Assembly (NCBI GenBank): GCA_001464835.1
Contig: LNDS01000049.1
Location: 1 to 64,000, forward strand
Direction of reading: 5' to 3'
Length of the DNA stretch: 64,000 nt
From: Rhizobiales bacterium Ga0077525
GTDB taxonomy: Bacteria; Pseudomonadota; Alphaproteobacteria; Rhizobiales; Xanthobacteraceae
This document shows, in pieces, positions 33,462 through 41,753 of this stretch; position 1 is the first letter of the stretch; every line of letters starts with the position of its first letter. The notes under the pieces are model-generated. The model had not been told where the DNA came from. It did not search any database and saw only the letters and a list, made by a program, of their open reading frames with translations. A program made the translations under genes and the position numbers.

Positions 33462-34667
33462 TTGACTGACACGCGCAGCAACGCCGCAAAAATAGGCTTA
33501 GGCGCCGAGCCGGAATTGACGCCGGTCGCGGTGACCCGATGGAGCGCGCGCCTCGTCGATCCGCAAGTTGAGCAGGACTACCTCCTTCACCGTTTCGCCG
33601 ACGACCGCCGCCGTGTCCTGTTACTGACCGGGCTGGTTGCGCTGGCGAGCATCCTGAACTTTCTGGTGAGTTATCTCACCAATGCACCGTCGTTTGAGGC
33701 GACGATGATCCCGACTATCGCCGGCATCGTCATGCCGATCGTCGGCTTCTGCATCGCGCTGCGCCTGCGCTCGCCGCACGTGTTGCAGACCTTGATGATG
33801 GTGGCGATCGTGGTCGGCACGCTGACGCGCCTGAGCATGCTGACGTTGCGGCCCGATACCGCGGACATGTGGACGACCTTGATGGTCGGCATCGTCTTCG
33901 TCATCTACCTCTATCTGCCGATCAGACTGGCCGGCTCGGTGGCGGTCGCCGCTTTGTTTTCCTGCGTCGCGCCGTTCTGGTGGCTGCAAGTGCTCGGCGA
34001 CGTGCTGCCGCCGGATGTGTTCTACCGCGGTCTGGTCTGGGTACTTCTCGCCAATGCGCTGGGCTTCACCGCCGCCAATTCGTTGCAGCGCAGCCAGCGC
34101 ATGCAGTATGCGCAAGGCCTGGTGATGCGCCATCTGTTATCGACCGACGCGATGACCGGCATCGCCAACCGCCGCCGCTTCGATGCCGCGCTCGCGCGCG
34201 AATGGCGGCGCTGCCGCCGCGCCGGCGCGCCTTTGTCGCTGCTGATGATCGATGTCGATCACTTCAAGGCCTATAACGATTATTGCGGCCATCCGCAGGG
34301 CGATGCCTGCCTGCGCGAACTGGCGCAAGTTCTGGTCGAAGCCATCGGCCGGCCGGGCGACATCGTCGCCCGATACGGCGGCGAGGAATTCGCCGTGCTG
34401 ATGCCGGAAGTCGGCGCCGCCGGCGCGCTGGCGGTGGCCAACAAGCTGACGGCGGCCTTGCGCCAGGCCGATATCGCGCATCCGCGTTCGCCGGCGGGTC
34501 CGCGCCTGACCATCAGTATCGGCGCGGCGACCGCCAAGAATCTGACTGGCGAACCGGCGAGCCTGGTCGAGTTCGCCGACCGGCTGCTCTATGCCGCCAA
34601 GGCCGCCGGCCGCAATCAGGTGGCCGTCGGCCAGTTGACGCCGGCCGGCACTATCCGCGCGGCGTAA
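33462..34667 (+). CDS. Membrane-bound diguanylate cyclase (GGDEF domain)
   Basis: A 401-residue c-di-GMP synthase. A TTG start at 33462 follows GTAGGGG. The N-terminal half holds about six hydrophobic segments (from LLLTGLVALASILNFLVSYL onward), a sensor region of unknown ligand. A GGDEF domain starts near residue 225 with LSTDAMTGIANRRRFDAALA. The active-site loop is RYGGEEFAVLMPE, and the RPGD motif five residues upstream is a product-inhibition I-site. No EAL domain is present. Catalytic activity and feedback inhibition are expected from the motifs. It lies next to the oxoacid oxidoreductase genes on the opposite strand. Confidence 0.92.
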   Translation: MTDTRSNAAKIGLGAEPELTPVAVTRWSARLVDPQVEQDYLLHRFADDRRRVLLLTGLVALASILNFLVSYLTNAPSFEATMIPTIAGIVMPIVGFCIALRLRSPHVLQTLMMVAIVVGTLTRLSMLTLRPDTADMWTTLMVGIVFVIYLYLPIRLAGSVAVAALFSCVAPFWWLQVLGDVLPPDVFYRGLVWVLLANALGFTAANSLQRSQRMQYAQGLVMRHLLSTDAMTGIANRRRFDAALAREWRRCRRAGAPLSLLMIDVDHFKAYNDYCGHPQGDACLRELAQVLVEAIGRPGDIVARYGGEEFAVLMPEVGAAGALAVANKLTAALRQADIAHPRSPAGPRLTISIGAATAKNLTGEPASLVEFADRLLYAAKAAGRNQVAVGQLTPAGTIRAA

Positions 34668-34673
34668 TCCAAT

Positions 34674-35729
34674 TTACCGCATGCTGGCATTGAACTTGTC
34701 GAGCGCGGCCTGGCCGGGGCACAGCTCTTTTTCGTTCAGCGCGTTGAGCGGCGTATCGACCGTGTCGAGACTGCTGTGCAAATCGTCGGCGTCCTTTTCC
34801 ACGTAGAGCAGCCCGGTGACGATTTGGCCCCGGGCGGCGTGCTGTTGCAGGAAGCCCTGCGCGGCGGCGCGGTCGTGCACCTGATAATCGGCGTCGAGCT
34901 TGCGCAGCGCGATGGTCGAGCCGTCATGCTGCTCGACGATCTCGACCGTGCCGGGATCATATTTCACTTCGATCGGCATGCGGCTTGAAATCACATCGAG
35001 CCGGTTGACCGCTTCGTTGTGCTCGCGCACGAAGTCGAAGCTCTTGGTCGAGCCGGCGTGATTGTTGAACGCCACGCACGGCGAGATGATGTCGATGAAG
35101 GCCGCGCCCTTGTGCGCGATGGCCGCCTTGATGATCGGCACCAATTGCTGCTTGTCGCCGGAGAAGGAGCGGGCGACGAAGGATGCGCCGAGTTGCAGCG
35201 CGATGGCCGCGAGGTCAATGGAATTGTCGGTATTGACGACGCCGCGCTTGGACTTCGAGCCGCGGTCGGCGGTGGCCGAAAATTGTCCCTTGGTCAGGCC
35301 GTAGACGCCATTGTTCTCGACGATATAGGTCATGTTGACGCCGCGCCGCAGCGCATGGGCGAACTGGCCGAAGCCGATCGAGGCTGAATCGCCGTCGCCG
35401 GAGACGCCGAGATAGATGAGATCGCGGTTGGCGAGGTTGGCGCCCGTGACCACCGACGGCATGCGGCCGTGTACCGAATTGAAGCCGTGCGAATTGCCGA
35501 GGAAATAGGTCGGCGTCTTCGACGAGCAGCCGATTCCGGAAATCTTGGCGACGCGGTGCGGTTCGATCGACAATTCGAAACAAGCCTGAATGATCGCCGC
35601 CGTGATCGAGTCGTGGCCGCAGCCGGCGCACAACGTCGACACCGTGCCTTCGTAATCGCGGTGGGTGTAGCCGAGTTCGTTCTTCGGCAGGTTGGGATGA
35701 TGGAATTTCGGCTTGGCGAGATAGGTCAT
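34674..35729 (-). CDS. korB: 2-oxoacid:ferredoxin oxidoreductase, beta (TPP-binding) subunit
   Basis: The beta subunit of a 2-oxoacid (most likely 2-oxoglutarate):ferredoxin oxidoreductase, which decarboxylates the oxoacid with CoA and passes electrons to ferredoxin. The 351-residue protein has the TPP/Mg2+ site GVSGDGDSASIGFGQFAHAL with VENNGVYGLTKGQ downstream. Cluster-ligand cysteines occur in CAGCGHDS and IGCSSKTPTY. It overlaps the upstream korA by 4 nt, so they form one operon with the GltD-like gene. Oxoglutarate specificity is inferred from overall resemblance to KorB. Confidence 0.88.
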   Translation of the reverse strand: MTYLAKPKFHHPNLPKNELGYTHRDYEGTVSTLCAGCGHDSITAAIIQACFELSIEPHRVAKISGIGCSSKTPTYFLGNSHGFNSVHGRMPSVVTGANLANRDLIYLGVSGDGDSASIGFGQFAHALRRGVNMTYIVENNGVYGLTKGQFSATADRGSKSKRGVVNTDNSIDLAAIALQLGASFVARSFSGDKQQLVPIIKAAIAHKGAAFIDIISPCVAFNNHAGSTKSFDFVREHNEAVNRLDVISSRMPIEVKYDPGTVEIVEQHDGSTIALRKLDADYQVHDRAAAQGFLQQHAARGQIVTGLLYVEKDADDLHSSLDTVDTPLNALNEKELCPGQAALDKFNASMR

Positions 35730-37570
35730 GAATTCACCTTCATCGGCGTCACCTTCAACTGGTCGAGATGGTCGCCAATCGCCTTGGCGATGAAGCGGGC
35801 CGTGATCGGCGTGCCGTCATAGTGCAGGATCGGCACCAGCCGCACCGGATCTATGCCGCATTCATTGACGATCAGCGAGCGCAGTTGCGCGTCGCGATTC
35901 TGCTCGACGACGAAAACGAAATCGTGGTCGGCGACGAAACTGTTGACCGACGAATGGAACGGGAAGGCGCGCACGCGCATGCGGTCGATGGCGTGTCCGC
36001 GGCCCTCGATCATGTGAATGGCTTCGTCCATGGCCGGCGCGGTCGAGCCGACATAAATCACGCCGTATTTGGTGGCCTTGGCCGAATTGGCCTGCAACGG
36101 CCGCGGCACCATGTCCTTGGCGGTGTCGAACTTGCGCACCAGCCGCTGCATGTTGTCGACGTAAGGCGCGCCTTCCTCGGTGTATTTGGCGTAGCGGTCG
36201 CGCGACGTGCCGCGCGTAAAGAACGAGCCCTTGGTCGGATGCGTACCCGGATAAGTGCGGTACGGAATGCCGTCGCCATCGACATCGAGATAGCGGCCGA
36301 AATCGCGGCCGGCATCCAGTTCCTCGGCCGTCATCACCTTGCCGCGGTCGAATTTCTTGCTGTCATCCCAGGTCAGCGGCCGCGACAGATGATGGTTCAT
36401 GCCGATATCGAGATCGAGCATGACGAAGACCGGCGTTTGCAGGCGGTCGGCGAGATCGAAGGCGACCGCGCCGAACTCGAACGACTCCGCCGGATTTTCC
36501 GGGAACAGCAGCACATGCTTGGTGTCGCCATGCGAGGCATAAGCGCACGAAATGATGTCGCACTGCTGGGTGCGCGTCGGCATGCCGGTCGATGGGCCGG
36601 CGCGCTGCACGTCGAAAATCACGGCCGGGATTTCGGCGAAATAGGCCAGCCCAATGAACTCCTGCATCAGCGAAATGCCCGGACCCGAAGTCGCGGTGAA
36701 AGCGCGCGCGCCGTTCCACGATGCGCCGATCACCATGCCGATCGAGGACAGTTCGTCCTCGGCCTGCACGATGGCGTACTTCGCCTTCTTGGTTTCCGGA
36801 TCGACGCGCAGTTTCTCGCAATGCTTGGTGAAGGCGTCCGCCAGGCCGGACGAAGGCGTGATCGGATACCAGGCGCACACCGTGGCGCCGCCATAGACCG
36901 CGCCCAAAGCCGCGGCGTTGTTGCCCTCGATGAAAATGCGGTCGCCGACCTTATCGGCCTTGCGCACGCGCAAGCCGATCGGGCAGGCGAGGTTGAGCAC
37001 CGCGTAGTCGCGGCCGATATGCAGCGCCTTGACGTTCGGCTCGATCAGCTTCGGCTTGCTCTTGTATTGCTCGCCGATCAGTTGCTCGACCGCTTTCAGG
37101 TCCATGTCGAGCAGCGCCGACAGCGCACCGATATAGATGATGTTCTTGAACAGCTGGCGCTGGCGCGGATCGGTATATTCGCGGTTGCAGATCGCGGTCA
37201 GCGGCATGCCGATGACGTTGATGTCGGGGCGGAACTTGGAGGCCGGCAGTTCCTTGGTCGAATCGTAGAACACATAGCCGCCGGGCTCGATGCCGGCGAT
37301 GTCCTTGTCGAAGGTCTGCGGGTTCATCGCCACCATCATGTCGATGCCGCCGCGCGCGCCGAGATGGCCGGCTTCGGTGACGCGCACCTCGTACCAGGTC
37401 GGCAGGCCTTGAATGTTCGACGGGAAGATGTTGCGCGGCGCTACCGGTACGCCCATGCGGATGATGGCGCGGGCGAACATCTCGTTGGCGCTCGCCGAAC
37501 CGGAGCCGTTGACGTTGGCGAAGCGGATGACGAAGTCGTTTACGCGGCTGATCGGCGAGGGGGTCGGCAT
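35726..37570 (-). CDS. korA: 2-oxoacid:ferredoxin oxidoreductase, fused gamma-alpha subunit
   Basis: A 614-residue protein with two joined domains. Residues 1-190 form a gamma domain (VNDFVIRFANVNGSGSASAN, then YEVRVTEAGHLGARGGIDMM). The rest is an alpha domain beginning with FIEGNNAAALGAVYGGATVC and WYPITPSSGLADAF. It pairs with korB to form the enzyme core. The ATG at 37570 follows AGGAAG and is the family start; 28 upstream in-frame codons lie inside the preceding gene. The gene overlaps the end of the GltD-like gene by 31 nt and the start of korB by 4 nt. Confidence 0.88.
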   Translation of the reverse strand: MPTPSPISRVNDFVIRFANVNGSGSASANEMFARAIIRMGVPVAPRNIFPSNIQGLPTWYEVRVTEAGHLGARGGIDMMVAMNPQTFDKDIAGIEPGGYVFYDSTKELPASKFRPDINVIGMPLTAICNREYTDPRQRQLFKNIIYIGALSALLDMDLKAVEQLIGEQYKSKPKLIEPNVKALHIGRDYAVLNLACPIGLRVRKADKVGDRIFIEGNNAAALGAVYGGATVCAWYPITPSSGLADAFTKHCEKLRVDPETKKAKYAIVQAEDELSSIGMVIGASWNGARAFTATSGPGISLMQEFIGLAYFAEIPAVIFDVQRAGPSTGMPTRTQQCDIISCAYASHGDTKHVLLFPENPAESFEFGAVAFDLADRLQTPVFVMLDLDIGMNHHLSRPLTWDDSKKFDRGKVMTAEELDAGRDFGRYLDVDGDGIPYRTYPGTHPTKGSFFTRGTSRDRYAKYTEEGAPYVDNMQRLVRKFDTAKDMVPRPLQANSAKATKYGVIYVGSTAPAMDEAIHMIEGRGHAIDRMRVRAFPFHSSVNSFVADHDFVFVVEQNRDAQLRSLIVNECGIDPVRLVPILHYDGTPITARFIAKAIGDHLDQLKVTPMKVNS

Positions 37571-39342
37571 GAGCTTCCTGCGTGTGTCATTTCCAGCAAA
37601 TACTTCTGCATGTCCCAGGCGCCGGTCGGACAGCGTTCGGCGCACAGTCCGCAATGCAGACAGACGTCTTCATCCTTGATCATGGCGCGGCCGGTCTTGA
37701 GGCCGTCCTGAACGTATAAATCCTGCGTGAGATTGAGGGCCGGCGCGGTCAGCCGCGTCCGCAGTTCGGCTTCCTCGCCGTTCTGCGTGAAGGTGATGCA
37801 GTCCATCGGGCAGATATCGACGCAGGCATCGCACTCGATGCACAAAGGCGCGTTGAACACGGTCTGTACGTCGCAATTCAGGCAACGCCCGGCCTCTTTC
37901 AGCGCCAGTTCGACGTCGAAGCCCAGTTCGACCTCGGACTTGATGTCCTTCAGCGCGATGCCGAGATCGCGGTGCGGCACCTTGTAGCGCTTGTCGAGAT
38001 CGATCTGGTTGTCATAGGACCATTCGTGAATGCCCATCTTCTGGCTCATCACCTCCACCGCCGGCATCGGGCGGTCGGCGATGTCCTCGCCATTGAGCAT
38101 CTTGTCGATCGAGACCGCGGCCTCGTGGCCATGCGCCACCGCCCAGATGATGTTCTTCGGGCCGAAGGCGGCGTCGCCGCCGAAGAAGACTTTGCGGTTG
38201 CTCGACTGGAACGTCACCTTGTCGACCTTCGGCATGTTCCATTCGTCGAAATCGATGCCGGCGTCGCGCTCGATCCACGGAAAGGCATTCTCCTGGCCGA
38301 CAGCGACCAGCACGTCGTCGCAGGGGAAGTGCTGGTCCGGCTCACCGGCATTGACCAGCTTGCGGCGGCCCTTGGCGTCGAACTCGGCCTTCACCTTTTC
38401 GAACACGACGCCGGTGAGCTTGCCGTTGTCATGGGTGAATTCCTTCGGCACCAGAAAATTATGGATCGGAATGCCTTCGTGCTGGGCGTCTTCCTTTTCC
38501 CAAGGCGACGCCTTCATCTCGTCGAAGCCGGAGCGCACGACAACCTGCACCTCTTCGCCGCCGAGACGGCGCGATGAACGGCAGCAGTCCATCGCCGTGT
38601 TGCCGCCGCCGAGCACGATGACGCGGCGGCCGATCTTGGTAATATGGCCGAACGACACCGACGACAGCCAGTCGATGCCGATATGGATATTGGCGGCGGC
38701 CTCCTTGCGGCCGGGCAAATCGAGGTCGCGGCCGCGCGGCGCACCGGTGCCGACGAAGATCGCGTCCCAGTCTTGCGCCAGCAAAGCCTTCATCGAGTCA
38801 ATGCGCTGGCCGCCGCGAAAATCGACGCCGAGATCGAGCACGTAATTGGTTTCTTCGTCGATGACGCTATCGGGCAGGCGGAATTTCGGAATCTGCGTGC
38901 GGATCATGCCGCCGACTTTCTTGTCGGCATCGAACACGGTGACGCTATAGCCGAGCGGCGCGAGATCGCGCGCCACGGTCAGCGACGCCGGCCCGCCGCC
39001 GACCAAAGCGATGCGCTTGCCGTTGCGGTGTTGCGGCGGCTTCGGCATGCGCGCGGTGACGTCTTCCTTGAAATCGGCGGCGACGCGCTTCAGGCGGCAG
39101 ATCGCCACCGGCTCTTCCTCGACGCGTACGCGGCGGCATGCCGGCTCGCACGGACGGTCGCAGGTGCGGCCGAGAATTCCCGGGAATACATTCGACTTCC
39201 AGTTCACCATGTAGGCGTCGCCGTATCGTCCGGCGGCGATCATGCGGATGTATTCGGGAACGGGTGTGTGCGCCGGACAGGCGTACTGGCAGTCGACAAC
39301 TTTGTGGAAATACTGCGGGTCGGAAATATCGGTATTCTTCAT
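37540..39342 (-). CDS. GltD-like FAD/NAD(P)-dependent oxidoreductase with extra C-terminal 4Fe-4S clusters
   Basis: A 600-residue electron-transfer flavoprotein resembling the small subunit of glutamate synthase. The N-terminal cluster domain has CQYACPAHTPVPEY and GRTCDRPCEPACRR. The FAD site is RIALVGGGPASLTVARDLAP, and the NAD(P) site is RRVIVLGGGNTAMDCC. The C-terminus adds two ferredoxin-type clusters: CIECDACVDICPMDC and CLHCGLCAERCP. It is the first gene of the operon with korA and korB. It probably connects their ferredoxin-level electrons with NAD(P)(H); that link is inference from context. Confidence 0.87.
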   Translation of the reverse strand: MKNTDISDPQYFHKVVDCQYACPAHTPVPEYIRMIAAGRYGDAYMVNWKSNVFPGILGRTCDRPCEPACRRVRVEEEPVAICRLKRVAADFKEDVTARMPKPPQHRNGKRIALVGGGPASLTVARDLAPLGYSVTVFDADKKVGGMIRTQIPKFRLPDSVIDEETNYVLDLGVDFRGGQRIDSMKALLAQDWDAIFVGTGAPRGRDLDLPGRKEAAANIHIGIDWLSSVSFGHITKIGRRVIVLGGGNTAMDCCRSSRRLGGEEVQVVVRSGFDEMKASPWEKEDAQHEGIPIHNFLVPKEFTHDNGKLTGVVFEKVKAEFDAKGRRKLVNAGEPDQHFPCDDVLVAVGQENAFPWIERDAGIDFDEWNMPKVDKVTFQSSNRKVFFGGDAAFGPKNIIWAVAHGHEAAVSIDKMLNGEDIADRPMPAVEVMSQKMGIHEWSYDNQIDLDKRYKVPHRDLGIALKDIKSEVELGFDVELALKEAGRCLNCDVQTVFNAPLCIECDACVDICPMDCITFTQNGEEAELRTRLTAPALNLTQDLYVQDGLKTGRAMIKDEDVCLHCGLCAERCPTGAWDMQKYLLEMTHAGSSCRPPRRSAA

Positions 39343-39549
39343 TGCTTCCTCAAAACGCGGCCGGGCGTGATCTCTGTACGCACGGTTCGCGCTGCTTCCC
39401 TTGGGTCGTGCCTTGTATCCGGCTCGATTCCGACGTCGATACTATTGATTAGAATGTCTTTAGGCTACTTATCCTTGAGTTCGATCAAGGCTTTTTGAGG
39501 CTCGCGTCTGTTGCGGCGCACAACGGTGCTTGCTAGAGGCTTGCGCATT

Positions 39550-40236
39550 ATGAAACTCATCCTTTTCGATGTCGACGGAACCTTGATGGACAGCCAGCAC
39601 ATGATCTGTGCGGCGATGGATATGGCCTGGCGCGGGCAGGGGCTGCCCTGTCCGCCGCCGGAAGCCGTGCGCGCCATCATCGGCCTGTCGCTGGCCAACG
39701 CGATGGAGACGCTGGCGGCCGGCCGCGACCATCCGATCGACGCCTTGGTGACGGGCTATAAAGATGCCTTCTTGACCATGCGGCAGGCCGGCATCTGGAA
39801 GGCGCCGTTGTATCCGGGCGCGCGTGCGGCAATCGACCGCTTGCGCCTGCGCGACGATTGCGTGCTCGGCGTCGCCACTGGCAAGTCGCGGCGCGGCGTG
39901 GCGGCGATGGTCGAGACCCACGGCCTCGAAGGCGTGTTCGCCACGGTGCAAACCGCCGACACCGCGCCGTCCAAGCCTGATCCCGGCATGGTGCTTCACG
40001 CCATGCGCGAGACCGGCATCGCCGCGGAAAACTCCGTCGTCATCGGCGACACCGTGTTCGACATGGAAATGGCGAAGAACGCCGGCGCGTCCGCTATCGG
40101 CGTGGCGTGGGGCTATCATCCGGTCGCCGATCTGCATGAGGCCGGCGCGCGATCGGTGATCGATGACTTCGCCGCGCTCGATGCGGCGCTGCTCGCGCTG
40201 TGGCCTTCAAGCGAGAAGGCTTCCGCGCATGCGTGA
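39550..40236 (+). CDS. HAD-superfamily phosphatase (phosphoglycolate phosphatase-like)
   Basis: A 228-residue HAD hydrolase. The nucleophile motif LILFDVDGTLMD sits at residues 3-14 (Asp7), motif II is GVATGKSRRG, and motifs III/IV are PSKPDPGMVLH and VIGDTVFDMEMAKNAG. An alpha-helical cap lies between motifs I and II, as in the Gph/PgmB group. Substrate cannot be assigned; in Rhizobiales this gene often precedes the ATP synthase chaperone gene, as here. The ATG at 39550 is preferred to an upstream in-frame codon without homology. It overlaps the next gene by 8 nt. Confidence 0.88.
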   Translation: MKLILFDVDGTLMDSQHMICAAMDMAWRGQGLPCPPPEAVRAIIGLSLANAMETLAAGRDHPIDALVTGYKDAFLTMRQAGIWKAPLYPGARAAIDRLRLRDDCVLGVATGKSRRGVAAMVETHGLEGVFATVQTADTAPSKPDPGMVLHAMRETGIAAENSVVIGDTVFDMEMAKNAGASAIGVAWGYHPVADLHEAGARSVIDDFAALDAALLALWPSSEKASAHA

Positions 40237-41005
40237 GTTCATGGAAGAGATTTTCATCAACCAGCCGCTCGACCCGATGGTGTCGGCGCGGCAGGGCGCG
40301 CGCGCGTCCTTGCGCAAGCGTTTCTATAAGCAGGCGCAGGTTGGTGAGAAAACCGCCGACGGTTTCCCGTTGCTGCTCGACGGCAAGCAGGTGATGACGC
40401 CGGCGCGCAAGGCGCTGGTCGTGCCGGTGCGTGAACTGGGCGAAGCGATTGCGAAAGAATGGCAAGCGCAGGTCGAGGTCATCGATCCCTTCGCCATGCC
40501 GCTGACGCGGCTCGCCAATGTCGTCATCGACGGCGTTGCGGCGAAGCCTGAGCCGATCATTGCCGAGATCGTGCAATATCTCGGCTCCGATCTGGTCTGT
40601 TATCGCGCCGATACGCCGGCAGGTCTGGTCGACATGCAGAAGGCCGAATGGGACCCGGTGCTGGCCTGGGCGCGTGACGCGCTCGGCGCGCGCTTCATTC
40701 AGATCGAAGGCGTGGTCTTTGCCGCGCAGCCGGAAGAGGCGATAGCCGCCGCGTCAGCGAGCATTCCAAAAGATGTGTGGCGGCTCGGCGCGGTGGCCTC
40801 GATCATGACCTTGACCGGCTCGGCCTTGATCGCGCTCGCCGTTGACGCCGGCGCGTTTGATCCCGCCGCCGCCTGGAAAGCGGCGCATGCCGACGAGGAT
40901 TACCAGATGGCGCAGTGGGGCCTCGACGACATGGCGCTGATTCGCCGCGAAAACCGCTTCGCCGAATACATGGCGGCGGCGACGGTGCTGAAGCTGGTAC
41001 GGTGA
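40229..41005 (+). CDS. Atp12-family chaperone protein
   Basis: A 258-residue relative of mitochondrial Atp12, which in eukaryotes assists assembly of the F1-ATPase alpha subunit. Homologues are widespread in alphaproteobacteria. The start MREFMEEIFINQPLD gives the core beginning RKRFYKQAQVGEKTADGFPL (20 residues). It contains the family-typical PLTRLANVVIDGV and YLGSDLVCYRADTPAGLVDM, then QAEEWDP-like KAEWDPVLAWA. It overlaps the HAD phosphatase gene by 8 nt and ends before a 146-bp gap. Confidence 0.88.
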   Translation: MREFMEEIFINQPLDPMVSARQGARASLRKRFYKQAQVGEKTADGFPLLLDGKQVMTPARKALVVPVRELGEAIAKEWQAQVEVIDPFAMPLTRLANVVIDGVAAKPEPIIAEIVQYLGSDLVCYRADTPAGLVDMQKAEWDPVLAWARDALGARFIQIEGVVFAAQPEEAIAAASASIPKDVWRLGAVASIMTLTGSALIALAVDAGAFDPAAAWKAAHADEDYQMAQWGLDDMALIRRENRFAEYMAAATVLKLVR

Positions 41006-41151
41006 GCGTCGCTACTTTTCCCGGGCGCGGCGCATAACGAAGTTGTGCGCCGCAGACCCGGGATCGTTACGGCCTCTGACTCTGGAACGGCCGGCTCGGC
41101 GTCGCATCACTCGCTCACGCTCGTGCTGCGACTTGTCCGGGGCAGGCAGGC

Positions 41152-41667
41152 CTAATGCCCGCTGGGCTCACCCCGTCGCGCCGTCTCGAACAAGAACCAC
41201 GCCCGCTTTTCGGCGGCGTCGATGAAATTCTCCAACAGGCTCGCCGAGGCGACATCGTCATGCTCGTCGCACACTTCATGCGCCGCGCGCATCGCCTTGA
41301 TCGTGTGCAGCGTGTCCGTGTGCAACTCGATGAGCATGTCGTCGGGCGACACGTATTCGGCGTCGTTGTCGGCAATCGTCTGCTTTTTGCCGATATCGCC
41401 GATCGAGCGCAATGTATTGCCGCCGATCTTGCGCACGCGCTCGGCAATCTCGTCGGTCGAGGCGAGCAGTTCGGCCGCCTGTTCGTCGAACATCAAATGG
41501 TAGTCGCGGAAATGCGGCCCGCTGACGTGCCAGTGGAAATTCTTGGTCTTCATGTAGAGCGCGAAGGTGTCGGCCATGATCGCGTTCAACGCGTCGGCGA
41601 CGGCCTTGGTCGCGTTGCTCTTGAGATCGATCGGCGTTTTCAGCCGCGGCGCGGGCTTGGTAGCCAT
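41152..41667 (-). CDS. dps: Dps family DNA-binding/ferritin-like protein
   Basis: Dps proteins form dodecamers that store iron with H2O2 as oxidant and protect DNA. The 171-residue product has the ferroxidase-site region NFHWHVSGPHFRDYHLMFDE, with His, His, Asp and Glu in the expected places. A Lys-rich N-terminus (MATKPAPRLKTPIDLKSNAT) may bind DNA. The ATG at 41667 is the family start; the longer open frame to 41853 lacks homology. It stands alone, between the Atp12 gene and a TPR protein gene. Confidence 0.92.
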   Translation of the reverse strand: MATKPAPRLKTPIDLKSNATKAVADALNAIMADTFALYMKTKNFHWHVSGPHFRDYHLMFDEQAAELLASTDEIAERVRKIGGNTLRSIGDIGKKQTIADNDAEYVSPDDMLIELHTDTLHTIKAMRAAHEVCDEHDDVASASLLENFIDAAEKRAWFLFETARRGEPSGH

Positions 41668-41753
41668 TTGAAATGTCCTTTTCGGCAATGGAGAGCCCCC
41701 GGCCGGATAATAGGCCGGAACAAAAAAAGTTCCATTGCCGGCGAAGGAAAGGC

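Noticed and set aside
35768..37711. 647-codon plus-strand frame across korA
   Set aside because: It is antisense to a clear conserved enzyme, and its composition is typical of GC-rich shadow frames.
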